Shown: piece after piece, positions 14,901-24,310 of the stretch
Layout: every line of letters begins with the position of its first letter
How positions within the stretch are numbered: the first letter of the stretch is position 1
DNA from: Acanthosoma haemorrhoidale
Taxonomy: Eukaryota; Arthropoda; Insecta; Hemiptera; Acanthosomatidae
Direction: 5' to 3'
NCBI GenBank assembly: GCA_930367205.1
Contig: OV884013.1
Span: forward strand, 119,761,827 to 119,825,826
Length of the DNA stretch: 64,000 bases
The notes under the pieces: generated by a model
Database searches by the model: none
Seen by the model: only the letters and a program-made list of their open reading frames with translations
What the model was told of the DNA's origin: nothing
Made by a program: the position numbers and the translations under genes

Positions 14901-17900
14901 TTATTAATTATTATAAATAATAGAGGGACCAATATCACAATAATAAAATTTCTCTTTGTTCAATTTTATAGTTTGATCATTATAAAAAAATATTATTGGG
15001 CCTTCCCTGTAGCCAAGTGGTCAGCATACCTCGGAGACCCGGTTTCGATTCATAGCTCTCCTTAGGATTTTTAGTGGTTCGAGCCTGACCTGGGTTCACT
15101 CAGCCTCCTGAGGATAAATGAGTAGCTACTTGAATAAAACATTATCCTATCCACTTTAAAAAACATAAATTATGGATGATTTAATTGAAATATAAATTAA
15201 GCACCAACCACACCAGTATCTCAGCCCAACCTAGCATCAACAGCCACAACCTTCGGTTGGCCCTACCTCCCTACCATGGATTTGTTTTTAAAATACTGAC
15301 AATTTTAAATAATTATCATAGACCATATCTTTTCTCTTTAATCAATAATTATTAAAATTCACACCAGTAGTATTTCATTCCTTAACTAATAATTATTTAT
15401 GAGTAATCAATTCCTTAATAACAAATGTTTTACTTTTTGTCCCCTAGGTGATCAGTCACTTAAAAATAAGGTAGCATATTTACAAGGAAGCATACATGGT
15501 TTTACAAGCGCTTATGGCCGTAAGTTCAATAAAACTATATTCTCCTGATGTTCACATTTAAGTCAAATTGTACCAAATCTTTTTATAAGTTAGTTTATTT
15601 AAAGCTAATTAATTTCCGGCAATTAAATCTTAACATATCTGGAGTGTTTGGTAAACTAAAAAATATTAGATCAAAATACTACTAGTCTTGTAACCCTTAA
15701 AATATTGAACATTTAATCAATTTGGTTATTAATAACAATAATTGTTAGATAATCATTAAATTAAAGTTTTATTTAAAAAAAATTAGAATCATGAAAATGT
15801 ATATAGTGAAAATTTTGCATTTATGACTTATACTATTTTTGCCAAACACTCCAGATATGTAAATAAAGGCTCTGACACGATTTTGTGCTTGTTTCGCTGA
15901 TTCGAAATATGAAAGAATATGGTTCTAATACGAAAATGAAAAGTTGATTTACTTTCTTTCACCTGTAGACTTCGTATTGAAAAGCAGGTATACTAATCTG
16001 TACAGCTTTTAACAGCTATAATGTGCAAGATTATGACTTTGCTCATTATACAAAGTAAATTACCTATAATTAAATTGTTAGTTGTAAAAAGTAATTTCTT
16101 TAGGTTTCTACGGCCAATCTTGTTAAGTTTATAGTCCTCCCGATGCTATCCTGCTAAGACAATTGTCATGAAGCACAAGGTGACTGAAATAGTCTGTTGA
16201 AAACTTAAAAAAAAAAAATATGTATATAAGATACTGAATTATTGGTTCCTTTATGTAATAAAATGACATAAACAAACTCTAATAATCATACTGTTTAAGA
16301 AAAAGTTATGTTTACAAATAATTAAAAACAAACAAACACTAAATACTAATATAATAAATGAATTTAATTGCTCAGGGGTTTTTAGATAGTAGTAATAGTG
16401 TTTTTGTAATTACTATTAATAATCAATAGCCGAACAAAAAATATATTATTTTAGTAGTACGATTTAATAATAGTGGGATTTGTACTACAACTAGCTTCTA
16501 CTTAATGTAACATTAACAAATTATAAAAGTATTAACTTAATAATGCTACAGTTTATGCTGTTTCCACCGATTACTTCTCGTAATGTATACATACTAACTA
16601 AAACTGTTCCGTGAAACAATTCCGCTGTAAACTGGGCGATTAATAACATGTGCCTAGACCAAACACTTTCTCCCACGTCAAATGCACTTAACGTGTTCTT
16701 ATTTCCAGTGGTAATTCTACAGGTTTGTCCTGATTACACTGAGGGCCTTGACTTCCCTGCTTTCCCGTGCAGGGTCTCAGCACTTCGATTCGCTGACATA
16801 ATTATGAAATATTTGATTTCTTTTGTAATTCACTACCCTTAATAATAACAAATAATTACTTTTATGATATTTATTTTATTTGTTATTTATTCTCTCGGGT
16901 TACAAATGTTTGTATTTTGAACAGATTTAACATCTAATACCTGACATTGTTGGTGTGCTTTGTATCAGATGGTAGATGTGTTCAACTTCTCTCCTACTAA
17001 TTATATTTGAAACACTAATTACTATAATTATTACTTGAGATATTAACAAAAATAAAAAATGAATCAACCTTAAGATTTAAATTACTATTTTAGACTAAAA
17101 TTTCACATGTTATAGATAGAAACTAAAATATATCATCATATATAATGTTATATACCTCTCTATGATTTATTACAAGAAGTTTACAAAGATTTGCATTTAT
17201 ATTATACTACATTATGCACCAGAGTAGGTAATTTACATATGTGGTTGGCAATCGCTACAATGTTTAAAACTTTTATGTTATTTAATTAAATAAGCATATT
17301 TCAATTAATAATTATTGTTGTTATAGCCTCACGAGTTGATGTAATGGCAACCCAGCCAATAGTTCCTAATTATTCGACAACGACAATCGACAGAATCGAT
17401 GCAGGTATACAACTATATTTACTCAATAAGAATTTTTCACTTTGTATTTATAAGTAATGCGTAAAATTTATAGATTTAAGAAACTAACATGCACTAAAAT
17501 TTTAGGAGAAGAGGGCAGTGAGGAAAATGTGTATCCCGATATAAGCGTAGACGATTATGCGATGTATTCCCCGAGTAGATTATATCTAGAAGATATTATA
17601 TGGTTGAAAGATGTTTATTCTTGGGAAAACAATACCATTTCTATCGAGAAAAACAATTCATCTGAAACATATCACTTCCTAAACACAACGGTAAGCTTCG
17701 ATATGGAATGTCTCATTAAACATATCACTTCCTAAACACAACGGTACGTTTCGATATGGAATGTCTCATTAAACATATCACTTCCTAAACACAACGGTAA
17801 GCTTCGATATGGAATGTCTCATTAAACATATCACTTCCTAAACTCAACGGTACGCTTCGATATGGAATGTCTCATTAAACATATCACTTCCTAAACACAA

Positions 17901-20133
17901 CGGTAAGCTTCGATATGGAATGTCTCATTAAACATATCACTTCCTAAACACAACGGTAAGCTTCGATATGGAATGTCTCATTAAACATATCACTTCCTAA
18001 ACACAACGGTAAGCTTCGATGTTTGGATTTGTCTGATGTTTTCTACAGTTCAAGCGCATATTTCCAGTTTTAATAACTGTTTTCATAAATGCGGTTTGCT
18101 TTCAAGAGCGAGGTTACAGTTTGTATTTAGCTGATACTAGAGCTTAAATCTGATCACAAAACTATCCTTTCGCCTAAATCCTACAATTCCAACTCCTTAT
18201 ACAGTTACGAGCATTTTTTGCAATCTATTAAAAAAGTGTTGGTAGCCTCACAGTCCTAAAAGGCAAAATATTGAATGAATAAAAAAATGTAATTTATTCA
18301 AGAATCCCAAAAAATAGAATAAAAATGTACAAATGATAGCCTAAGGAATTTAAATAAACATAGAACAGGATAACATAAAATAGAAAGGAATAACCCAATA
18401 CAGTAATGTAAAAACAAAATTAAAGCACTGTTATAGAACAAATAATTTATTTAACTAATGGTTTTTAAGGATTTATCAGTTTGTTTTTAATTCTTTTTTC
18501 TGAATCTGAGGAAGTCATAAATGAAGTTTTTTTCCCGCAAGTTTTAGTGAGTAGTTCATTTACTATCATTTTATAAAAACTCTTGGGCACCAGGCTTGTT
18601 CCTGCCTCACATTCTGACCACCCGTAGATATTTTTTTCTTTACATCCTTTAATTTGTCAACAAACATATATATTATTCAAATATTTATTATTTATATATA
18701 TTTTAATTATATATTTTTTCATATAATTTATTACTTTATATTTAAATTTTACGTTATCTCAAGGTTCTGTTAATAAAAATTAGGAAACTTCTGGAAAAGG
18801 AATAATTGTTTATTACACATATGTTCATTAAAATTAATATACAAATTAAATATGTACGTAATAAAAGAATACTAATAAATCTGACATTAAAATGGTACCT
18901 TATAATTATTCGTGGCTGGCCAGCGTTTCTTGGTTGACTCTTCGTGGTGCGTTCTTTGTTCTAAACTGAAGCGTGTGGTCTCATACGTCTCGTTGTCGGC
19001 TTGGCTGGTGTCAAGCGTGGCCCTCTTCCGGTAGCGTCTCCTCCTCGTGTAGGTCAAAATAGAATGAGTGCCCGCTTTCGTCCTCTGGCGGATCATATAT
19101 CTGCATCTCTCCGCTGCCTTACTGATCTTTAAACTGCATTTAATGCCAGTTGTTTCGGATATTTATACTTTGCTTAATTTTGAAGTTTATATAATAAATG
19201 TTTGTATTAGTTATGATATTATTTTTATTATAAATATTACTAATTAATATGACGACAATAAAACCGTTCATACTTTCATAGGCATGAACCACGGATCGTT
19301 ATTACGTTCTTCAACGCTCACTAATTCCGAGTTTAATTCAAAAACACAATTAAAAATAATAACATTAAAATATCATAACAATATGCATGTATTTACAACT
19401 ATAGAAATATAAATAAAATTTAATTTAATTCAGTTCATTACTTATTTTATTTTTTGTTCCGATAGACCGGCAAAGAAGAACCAGGAGGGATATGTGTACT
19501 AAATGATGGCATTGAAGGTCTTTGCAGGCACGTCACTGATTGTATATTGCCGCAGTTTGCTTCCTCGTTGCCGGAGTATGTTTCTAATTACTTCTGCGTG
19601 ATAGAGAAAAGGTAAGATTGAATAAGAGGTATATAATGTAACATATTATCATCAATGAATGATCGGGATTTGTTTTTAAATTTACAAGGAGCTCTAATGA
19701 ATTTAAACTTTTCATTCATGAACTTGATTTTTTATTATTCTATTATAAATTTTTTCCCCATCAGAAGGATGATAATAAAATAAAGTTTGTCATATTTTTT
19801 TTTTGGGGGGGGGGAGGAATTCAGAGCATTTAGAATATTTAAATTTATTTGTTCTGTTCTTTGTTTAAGTTCTTTTTAAAATGTTTATTTGTTCTGACCA
19901 TCTGTTGGATTTTTAAAATTTCAATTTGTAAAGACTAAAACACATACTACAATTTTTGTTCTTACGGTACCATGTCTCAGAACAATAAATAAACTATTCT
20001 ATATTTCAGTTATGCTGGTGCCTGCTGCCCGGAGCTGACAGACTCATCTGCAGACAGCTTTTACTCGACAACAGAGATACTGGACGCTGACTACGGAACA
20101 ACACCTTTAATCACAACGCCTGCAGCTACCTGA
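2966..20133 (+). CDS. ITIH-like heavy chain (VIT-vWA) with C-terminal clip domain, 5' incomplete
   Basis: Seventeen exons join in frame to 846 residues plus TGA: 2966-3156, 4388-4498, 5783-5921, 6773-6884, 8360-8511, 9173-9373, 10167-10317, 10451-10649, 12574-12766, 12954-13103, 13667-13918, 14230-14314, 15448-15519, 17327-17404, 17506-17690, 19466-19611, 20010-20133. Every intron has GT/AG borders and every phase matches; the weakest donor is GTCATT at 10650. Domain order: VIT about 12-150, vWA about 255-440, ITIH-type C-terminal strands to about 650, an acidic linker, then a clip domain at 767-812. ITIH proteins are secreted; in vertebrates they bind hyaluronan and are matrix or plasma proteins. 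The insect role is unclear, probably haemolymph or extracellular matrix. No signal peptide precedes the first exon found, so one or more 5' exons are missing, most likely beyond position 1. I saw no AATAAA in the first few hundred bases after the stop. Confidence 0.9.
3157..9172. other. Introns 1-5 of the ITIH-like gene
   Basis: The introns at 3157-4387, 4499-5782, 5922-6772, 6885-8359 and 8512-9172 are AT-rich. I see no further gene, repeat array or clear transposon in them. Confidence 0.5.
9173..12766 (+). CDS. Exons 6-9 of the ITIH-like gene: vWA domain with complete MIDAS
   Basis: Exons 9173-9373, 10167-10317, 10451-10649 and 12574-12766 encode a von Willebrand A domain. The metal-ion-dependent adhesion site is complete: DLSGS at about residue 262, the Thr of GTNIYDAL at about 354 and the Asp of FLTDGD at about 395. 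The last exon gives SIFSLGFG, then ARSIYEASDAALQLSNFYKE, a signature of ITIH proteins just after vWA. The domain should therefore still bind a divalent cation and a ligand, unlike degenerate vWA copies. An unused frame reads through the short intron 10318-10450, but the spliced form fits the family better. Confidence 0.92.
10982..11891 (-). mobile_element. Fold-back mariner derivative, TA-flanked
   Basis: A 910-bp element bounded by TA (10980-10981 and 11892-11893), with ends GGGGGACCAGAAATG and the complement of GGGGGACTGGAAAGT. Read on the minus strand, the middle and lower part carry a mariner transposase from GDEKWVLYDNP through to the C-terminus, with frameshifts and stops. The upper 280 bases or so are an inverted, diverged copy of the lower end, including the C-terminal coding part (CSDRNK, SDFHLF region excluded). 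The N-terminal half has thus been replaced by a second, inverted 3' end. It cannot encode transposase. Confidence 0.8.
12230..12385 (-). mobile_element. tRNA-like SINE(s)
   Basis: The minus strand has TAATCAGATGG and GGGGTTCGAATCTCG spaced as A and B boxes; a second, weaker B-box-like GAGTTTAAATATTGG lies on the plus strand at about 12350. Confidence 0.4.
12954..17690 (+). CDS. Exons 10-15 of the ITIH-like gene: C-terminal strands and acidic linker
   Basis: Exons 12954-13103 and 13667-13918 give LFLGSELVVAGRL and RVWAYLSIQQYADKL, and 14230-14314 gives YKFVTPFTSLVVVKP, all close to ITIH hallmarks after vWA. Exon 11 contains seven consecutive lysines (about residue 566) encoded by an A/G-rich run. 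Exons 15448-15519, 17327-17404 and 17506-17690 encode a less conserved, acidic, Ser/Thr/Asn-rich linker with several N-x-S/T sites. I do not see the DPH processing site or the ITI_HC_C domain that vertebrate heavy chains carry. The last exon ends LNTT in phase 0, inside the first unit of a tandem repeat. Confidence 0.85.
13488..13610 (+). mobile_element. tRNA-like SINE
   Basis: GGTAGCTCAGTTGGTAGTGC (A box) and GTTCGAATTG (B box) are about 45 bases apart. The tail TTAATTATTAATAGTCGG resembles that of the copies at 20575 and 21048. The tRNA cloverleaf is not intact, so it is not a tRNA gene. Confidence 0.55.
14990..15140 (+). mobile_element. tRNA-derived SINE
   Basis: CTGTAGCCAAGTGGTCAGCA resembles an RNA polymerase III A box, and GGTTTCGATTC, about 40 bases on, a B box. 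A SINE-like body ending CTGAGGATAAATGAGTAGCT follows; a related tail in complement occurs near 41525. Confidence 0.55.
15520..17326. other. Intron 13 of the ITIH-like gene
   Basis: AT-rich, with a SINE-tail-like stretch near 16390-16445 (TTACTATTAATAATCAATAG). Nothing else recognised. Confidence 0.45.
17668..18020 (+). repeat. 53-bp tandem repeat carrying a splice donor, 6.6 copies
   Basis: Units begin at 17668, 17721, 17774, 17827, 17880, 17933 and 17986 (partial). Each holds the last 23 bases of exon 15 (ending CTAAACACAACG), a donor and 24 further intron bases. Donors read GTAAGC in units 1, 3, 5, 6 and 7, GTACGT in unit 2 and GTACGC in unit 4. Units differ at only a few positions, so the expansion is young. 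Only the donor of unit 1 keeps the reading frame open, because a TAA follows at 17733 in unit 2. Confidence 0.95.
18887..19136 (-). CDS. Candidate minus-strand exon nested in intron 15 of the ITIH-like gene
   Basis: A block much richer in G+C than its surroundings, open in two minus-strand frames. One frame, open from an acceptor-like AAATGCAG, gives a very basic stretch ending ATNNYKVPF and TAA. The other gives MQIYDPPEDESGHSFYFD and an acidic tail ending EEGHA and TGA. A minus-strand AATAAA lies near 18810, downstream of the stops. Which frame is used, if either, is undecided; it could be the last exon of a nested gene or a retrocopied tail. Confidence 0.3.
19466..20133 (+). CDS. Exons 16-17 of the ITIH-like gene: clip domain and stop
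   Basis: Exons 19466-19611 and 20010-20133 encode Cys767-x9-Cys777-x5-Cys783-x17-Cys801-x9-CysCys811-812, with strings ICVLNDGIEGLC, RHVTDC, YFCVIEK and YAGACCPE. This is the disulfide-knotted clip pattern of arthropod clip proteases, most like the CLIPD type. A Ser/Thr-rich tail ends LITTPAAT and TGA. Exon 16 enters in phase 0, matching exon 15, so the domain reads as part of the ITIH protein. No usable GT donor lies before the stop, so it cannot simply continue into the downstream protease. It could instead be a separate short gene whose start I did not see. Confidence 0.8.
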
Positions 20134-20574
20134 TCTTCCTAACGAGGATTACAACTTTGTCATAGATTCCTATTTTATGTAAAATGATTGTGTATATATT
20201 TCTGAACATATGTGAACTTAGTCTGATAGATATTGTAATTTATACTGTAAGTAAACAATTAAGTTTTTATTTTATTAATTGATTTAAGTATTTTTTTACT
20301 AACTATCATCCTTTATCCGTGCGAGATAACTTACTCTGGTTCTAAATCTACCCAAGAATCATGATGTTGAGAACTTTAAGAAGAATTTCATACCCTACTA
20401 AAAATTATAGAAACAAAAATGTATTTAATGTCAATTAATTAATGACTTATTCATATTTTATATATTTATGGTTATTGATTTTATTTTATAATTGAATCAA
20501 ATCGGACCTTCCCGTAAACTATCATATCTGTAGCCTGAACAGAGGGGACTCACAAAGTGTAGAACATTAGGCTT

Positions 20575-20700
20575 TCTGATTGTTAATAATTACTACCCGA
20601 AGAAAAAATTTACTTATCTGTGTGGGACTCGAACCTGGGACCTACCCAATGTCTTTTCAGGGTAGTTTCTGTAGTAGTTTCAGTCATTAACTGAGTATGC
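20575..20700 (-). mobile_element. tRNA-like SINE
   Basis: The minus strand has GGTAGGTCCCAGGTTCGAGT as a B box; the tail on the plus-strand left side is TAATAATTACTACCCGAAGA, shared with the other copies. Confidence 0.45.
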
Positions 20701-20724
20701 CTATGTGTTAAATGCACACCACCA

Positions 20725-20880
20725 AATATTAAATTTTTTTTTTTTCAATCTCCTTAAAAATGACAAAATTATTATTTACTATAGATTCTCAGGTGAATCT
20801 AACATATCACATTTTATATGTCCTGTACTATCGGTACATTCTATACAAGGTCTGAATTTGGTATAGAAGTTATATAATCA
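20725..20880 (+). repeat. Dispersed repeat, uninterrupted copy
   Basis: TTCAATCTCCTTAAAAATGA, ATAGATTCTC and ACATTCTATACAAGGTCTGA match 40645-40716 joined to 41439-41510, where a DDE transposon has inserted. Confidence 0.75.
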
Positions 20881-20914
20881 ATACAAGCACAATGATACCC
20901 AATGTAACAAGACT

Positions 20915-20965
20915 CTACAAGGTGATGGGGCTCATCTTTTTGATTCGTGTTAAATTAGGAGTTAC
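20915..20965 (-). mobile_element. Short remnant of the same non-LTR family
   Basis: AAGGTGATGGGGCTCATC matches the conserved 3' motif in complement. Nothing else of the element is visible. Confidence 0.35.
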
Positions 20966-21047
20966 ATTCTGTTAGTTCCGTGCCAGGGCTTATAGTCACT
21001 GCGAGAACCAAAGAAGATTGATATCAGATTTAAGTAGATCATCCACT

Positions 21048-21140
21048 TGTACAGGCTCGCTCAGCTGGCAGAGCCCCTATTCAAGCCTGACAGTATGTTT
21101 TTCTCTAGTTAGTAATTATTAATAATACCTAATAATATTC
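21048..21140 (+). mobile_element. tRNA-like SINE, diverged
   Basis: GGCTCGCTCAGCTGGCAGAG (A box) and TATTCAAGCCTG (degenerate B box) followed by the TAGTAATTATTAATAAT-type tail. Confidence 0.45.
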
Positions 21141-21146
21141 CCATAA

Positions 21147-22312
21147 TGTCGATATCATCAAAACACCTATGCCAGGAGCTGGACAGTGCAGTTTACGATA
21201 GAGCCCTTTTTATATCTGATTCTCTGAACACTTTCTCTTGTACAAGATTAAAGATTGGTCATGCCAAGGCACCAAGGCAAATAAGTTTACTTGGGATGTT
21301 TGAATCTTCAAAATCCTTGCACGGCTTCAATCTATTGGTCAGATGGGACATCCATTACATCCCTACAATATCAAAACTTGTTATTACACAGAAGAAAAAT
21401 ATATTCTCTCTTTCTATTAAGCTTTTTTGAGTCACTGCATTGGAAGCTATTTAAGATTTAATGTTATGATTTTTTCCCGAGGCTGAAAATGGTAATACAA
21501 AAAAAAATTATACAATATTCCAGAAAATAGTCTTCAATGCTGCCAAAGGTTATTCAATAGTTTGTTTTTTTTGAGGGGGAGGATATGTTAGCTATTTACA
21601 TTTTTTAAATTTGTTTGAAAGGTGATTTTCAATCGAGTTGGCATAATAAATGAAATTAAGCCAAAAATGATGAGTAGCTTATTCTCATAGATAAAAACAT
21701 AAGAGTTTCTGCTAAAAACTATTAGTTACGGTACGTGATAATGTAATATTACTAATGTAATAATTATTAGCTACAGTACCAGGACCTCCTTCTCTCAACT
21801 ATTCCCATCGAGCACGAGACCTAGCCAACGACAAATTTCTTTAAATTTGCTCTGGGGAACCTCAAAAAAACAAAACAAAACTCTAAAAAAAAGGAATGAA
21901 TGCTTTCCTTTGGTTAGGTTGGTAGTTCTTGTTTAAAGTTCAAAAGGTTACAGTACCATACATTCTGATTCTATTCAAACACAGTTGTCAAGTAAGCAAA
22001 CTCTCTAGACAATTTCTCATCAACAGTGCAGCTTTCGAAGAGAGAAACCTGCCTTGGTTCAAATATTCTCCCTGGGGAAAAATCTTTGAGAGTATCAGAA
22101 ATGGATGTCCCATCTGACCAATAGATTGAAGCCGTGCAAGGATTTTGAAGATTCAAACATCCCAAGTAAACTTATTTGCCTTGGTGCCTTGGCATGACCA
22201 ATCTTTAATCTTGTACAAGAGAAAGTGTTCAGAGAATCAGATATAAAAAGGGCTCTATCGTAAACTGCACTATCCAGCTCCTGGCATAGGTGTTTTGATG
22301 ATATCGACAACA
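21147..22312. repeat. Inverted repeat with 208-bp arms
   Basis: 21147-21354 is nearly identical to the reverse complement of 22103-22312 (for example CAAAACACCTATGCCAGGAG against CTCCTGGCATAGGTGTTTTG), with about 750 bases between. The open frames in both arms are mirror images and not evidence for genes. Confidence 0.9.
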
Positions 22313-22930
22313 TGGGAAGATACTTTCAAGCTGTCAATAGAAGACTTGAAATAAATGACAGGCCCGGAGGTTGACACGGTGGAACAGCTCACCATAGGAA
22401 CTTACGCTGTTGAAAAGGTTGGAGAATTCGTCTATCTCCGTTCACAGGTTAACGTATTGGTTAGAATAATAATAATATTAGCAAACAGGAACTTATTTGG
22501 GCTGGGACATTCTTTATAAGTCGCCTTTTATGGTGGATAACAAAGCTTAAACTATAATAAAATCCTGACCCCACCCTTTTTTAATTTAAAGCTCTGAGAA
22601 AAGGATAATCTCAAAATCTATTGTGCGAAAACTCGTGAAAATATTTTAGATCTCTCAGTGGAAAGTAAAAGGAGAGGCTTTTTGAGAAGTCACCGGAGTG
22701 GCTGGCATGCGACAAAGGTTAGCGAATGGGATATTCCTAGGTCGGTGTTGGGTCAGCTCTTGGATGGAGTATTGTTGGAAGGCAGAGCTGTGTGGACAGT
22801 TTAGGGAATGATGGCAGAAATCTGTTTGAAGTGCACAAATGGATTGCAATTGCGCAAAACAGGAAAAATATGGTGAAAGCTGATAGGTGGAGGAGGACAT
22901 CAACAAGCGTTGATCATCTTTAATTTGTTA
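22090..22930 (+). mobile_element. Decayed non-LTR retrotransposon (RTE-like RT C-terminus)
   Basis: Plus-strand pieces read TVEQLTIGTYAVEKVGEFVY and ANRNLFGL, then further on WHATKVSEWDIPRSVLGQLL, similar in pattern to the end of RTE/craniofacial-protein-like RT ORFs (FEVV.. F.YLGS .. AANRA.FGL). Several stops and frameshifts. Confidence 0.5.
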
Positions 22931-23139
22931 ATGAGTTTTTTATGTATTTAAAAATGTAAATAATTTTTGGTTAGTTTGGTTTCTTCAATTGTAAAACTCC
23001 AGGTTGTCAATGGCGTTGTTTTTGTTCATTTTAAATCATCTGTACAGCCTAGCCATGCGAGCTCGAGAAAATACAAAGACGAGTGCAGGAGGCACCCCAG
23101 TCCCAGATGTCAGATGGTAGTTAATAATAGTGCTTTTTA

Positions 23140-23963
23140 GAGGGTGTCCCAGATTTAACGTAACATTTGAATTTGTCGCCATTTGTCGCCACAACTCTAA
23201 AAAAAAATTTTGACAGCTGACAGTTTAGAGTTAGTAAAAATGGAGCGTTGCACGATAGAACAACGTGTCTTTATTGTTGAACATTATCTCAAAAATAATG
23301 AAAGTTTGGCGGCCGCAGTTCGAAAACTTCATACAAAATATGGTCGGAATAGTGTTTTGACTTCATCAACTGTGAAGAGATTAATTGAAAAATTTAGGGA
23401 GACTGGATCAGTTGGAGACACTGAACACACTGGTCGTCCAAAAACAAGCCGTTCAAATGTCAATATCGAAGCAGTGCGTGAGAGTGTTGTTGAAAATCCA
23501 TAACACAGTTCTTTGTGCCGATATTGGATGATATTGATGTGGCCAATATGTGGTTTCAACAAGATGGTGCCACGTGCCATACAGCCCATGAAACAATTCA
23601 AATACTGCATGAGACATTTCCAGGTCGTGTACTCTCTCGTTTCGGTGATCAGAATTAGCCCCCTATATCGTGTGATTTAACACCTTTAGATCTCTTTTTA
23701 TGGGGTTATTTGAAGTCAAAGGGGTATGTCAACAAGCTCACATCCACCCGTGCATTAAAAGAGGATATTCAACCACATTTATGCCAAATGGTCATGGAAA
23801 ATTTTGACAAAAGAGTGCGTTTGTGCCAGCAAAGTCGTGGAGGCCATTTGCCCGATGTGTTATTCCATAAATAAGCCTATCCTATTTACTTTATAATTCA
23901 ATAAAAAAATAACAACAAAAATACAAAAACTGTCAAATCTTGCGTTAATTCTGGGACACCCTT
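23140..23963 (+). mobile_element. DDE transposon of the GGGTGTCCC family, copy 1
   Basis: An 824-bp element with ends GAGGGTGTCCC and complement AAGGGTGTCCC, flanked by TA. The ORF at 23210-23503 gives the N-terminal HTH ([35 protein letters not shown]). It is then joined out of frame to the C-terminal DDE part ([34 protein letters not shown]). The middle of the transposase is deleted. It sits just 280 bases upstream of the protease start codon. Confidence 0.85.
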
Positions 23964-24243
23964 TATATGACATGAGGGTGGGTGTAGAAACCAGTAAATA
24001 ACCTATCTAATAACAACATTTTATTCATTAATTAAGTAAAACGATAAATAAAATTAATATTTTCATTGGAAACAAAAAATCGATGGAACCAATCTGGGGG
24101 TGTAAGCAGAACGTTCATGTCAAATTTTCTGTCTCTGGGTCAAACAGAGAAATGCCCATCAGAAGCCGACCGTTGCCGACAAAAGCCGAGTGTTTACGAT
24201 TCAAGGAGCTGTCGTTCGAGTCTTCGGCAGTCCTTGCTCTACC
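23964..24243 (+). promoter_or_regulatory. Probable promoter and 5' leader of the serine protease
   Basis: The 280 bases between the right end of a DDE transposon copy (23963) and the protease ATG are the only upstream single-copy-looking DNA. The last 140 or so are noticeably richer in G+C than the flanks, as a 5' leader often is. A TATA-like run (ATAAATAAAA) lies near 24045. No start site can be fixed from sequence alone. Confidence 0.3.
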
Positions 24244-24310
24244 ATGAAGTTTTCAGGACCTGTCTTCTGCACCCTCTGCCTCTTCGTCATCCGGGCCAGG
24301 TCTCAGGCAG
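24244..24310 (+). CDS. Exon 1 of the serine protease: signal peptide
   Basis: The ATG at 24244 sits in a good context (CTACCATGAAG) and opens a signal peptide: MKFSGPVF, a hydrophobic core CTLCLFVI, then RARSQA. The exon ends GCA G before donor GTCAGT. Exon 2 at 44081 begins with AT, which completes Asp, and continues SGNSISQ. The phase agreement and the need for a secretion signal support the join over 19.8 kb. The alternative is a lone fortuitous exon, with the true first exon elsewhere in the transposon-filled intron. Confidence 0.72.

Noticed and set aside
17668..18020. CRISPR-like array
   Set aside because: Units are contiguous with no variable spacers and derive from an exon-intron border; this is an ordinary tandem repeat in a eukaryote.
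21146..21430. 94-residue ORF beginning MSISSKHLCQELD
   Set aside because: The identical peptide appears in the opposite orientation at 22095-22313 because of an inverted repeat; it lies antisense to LINE-like sequence and has no recognisable motif.
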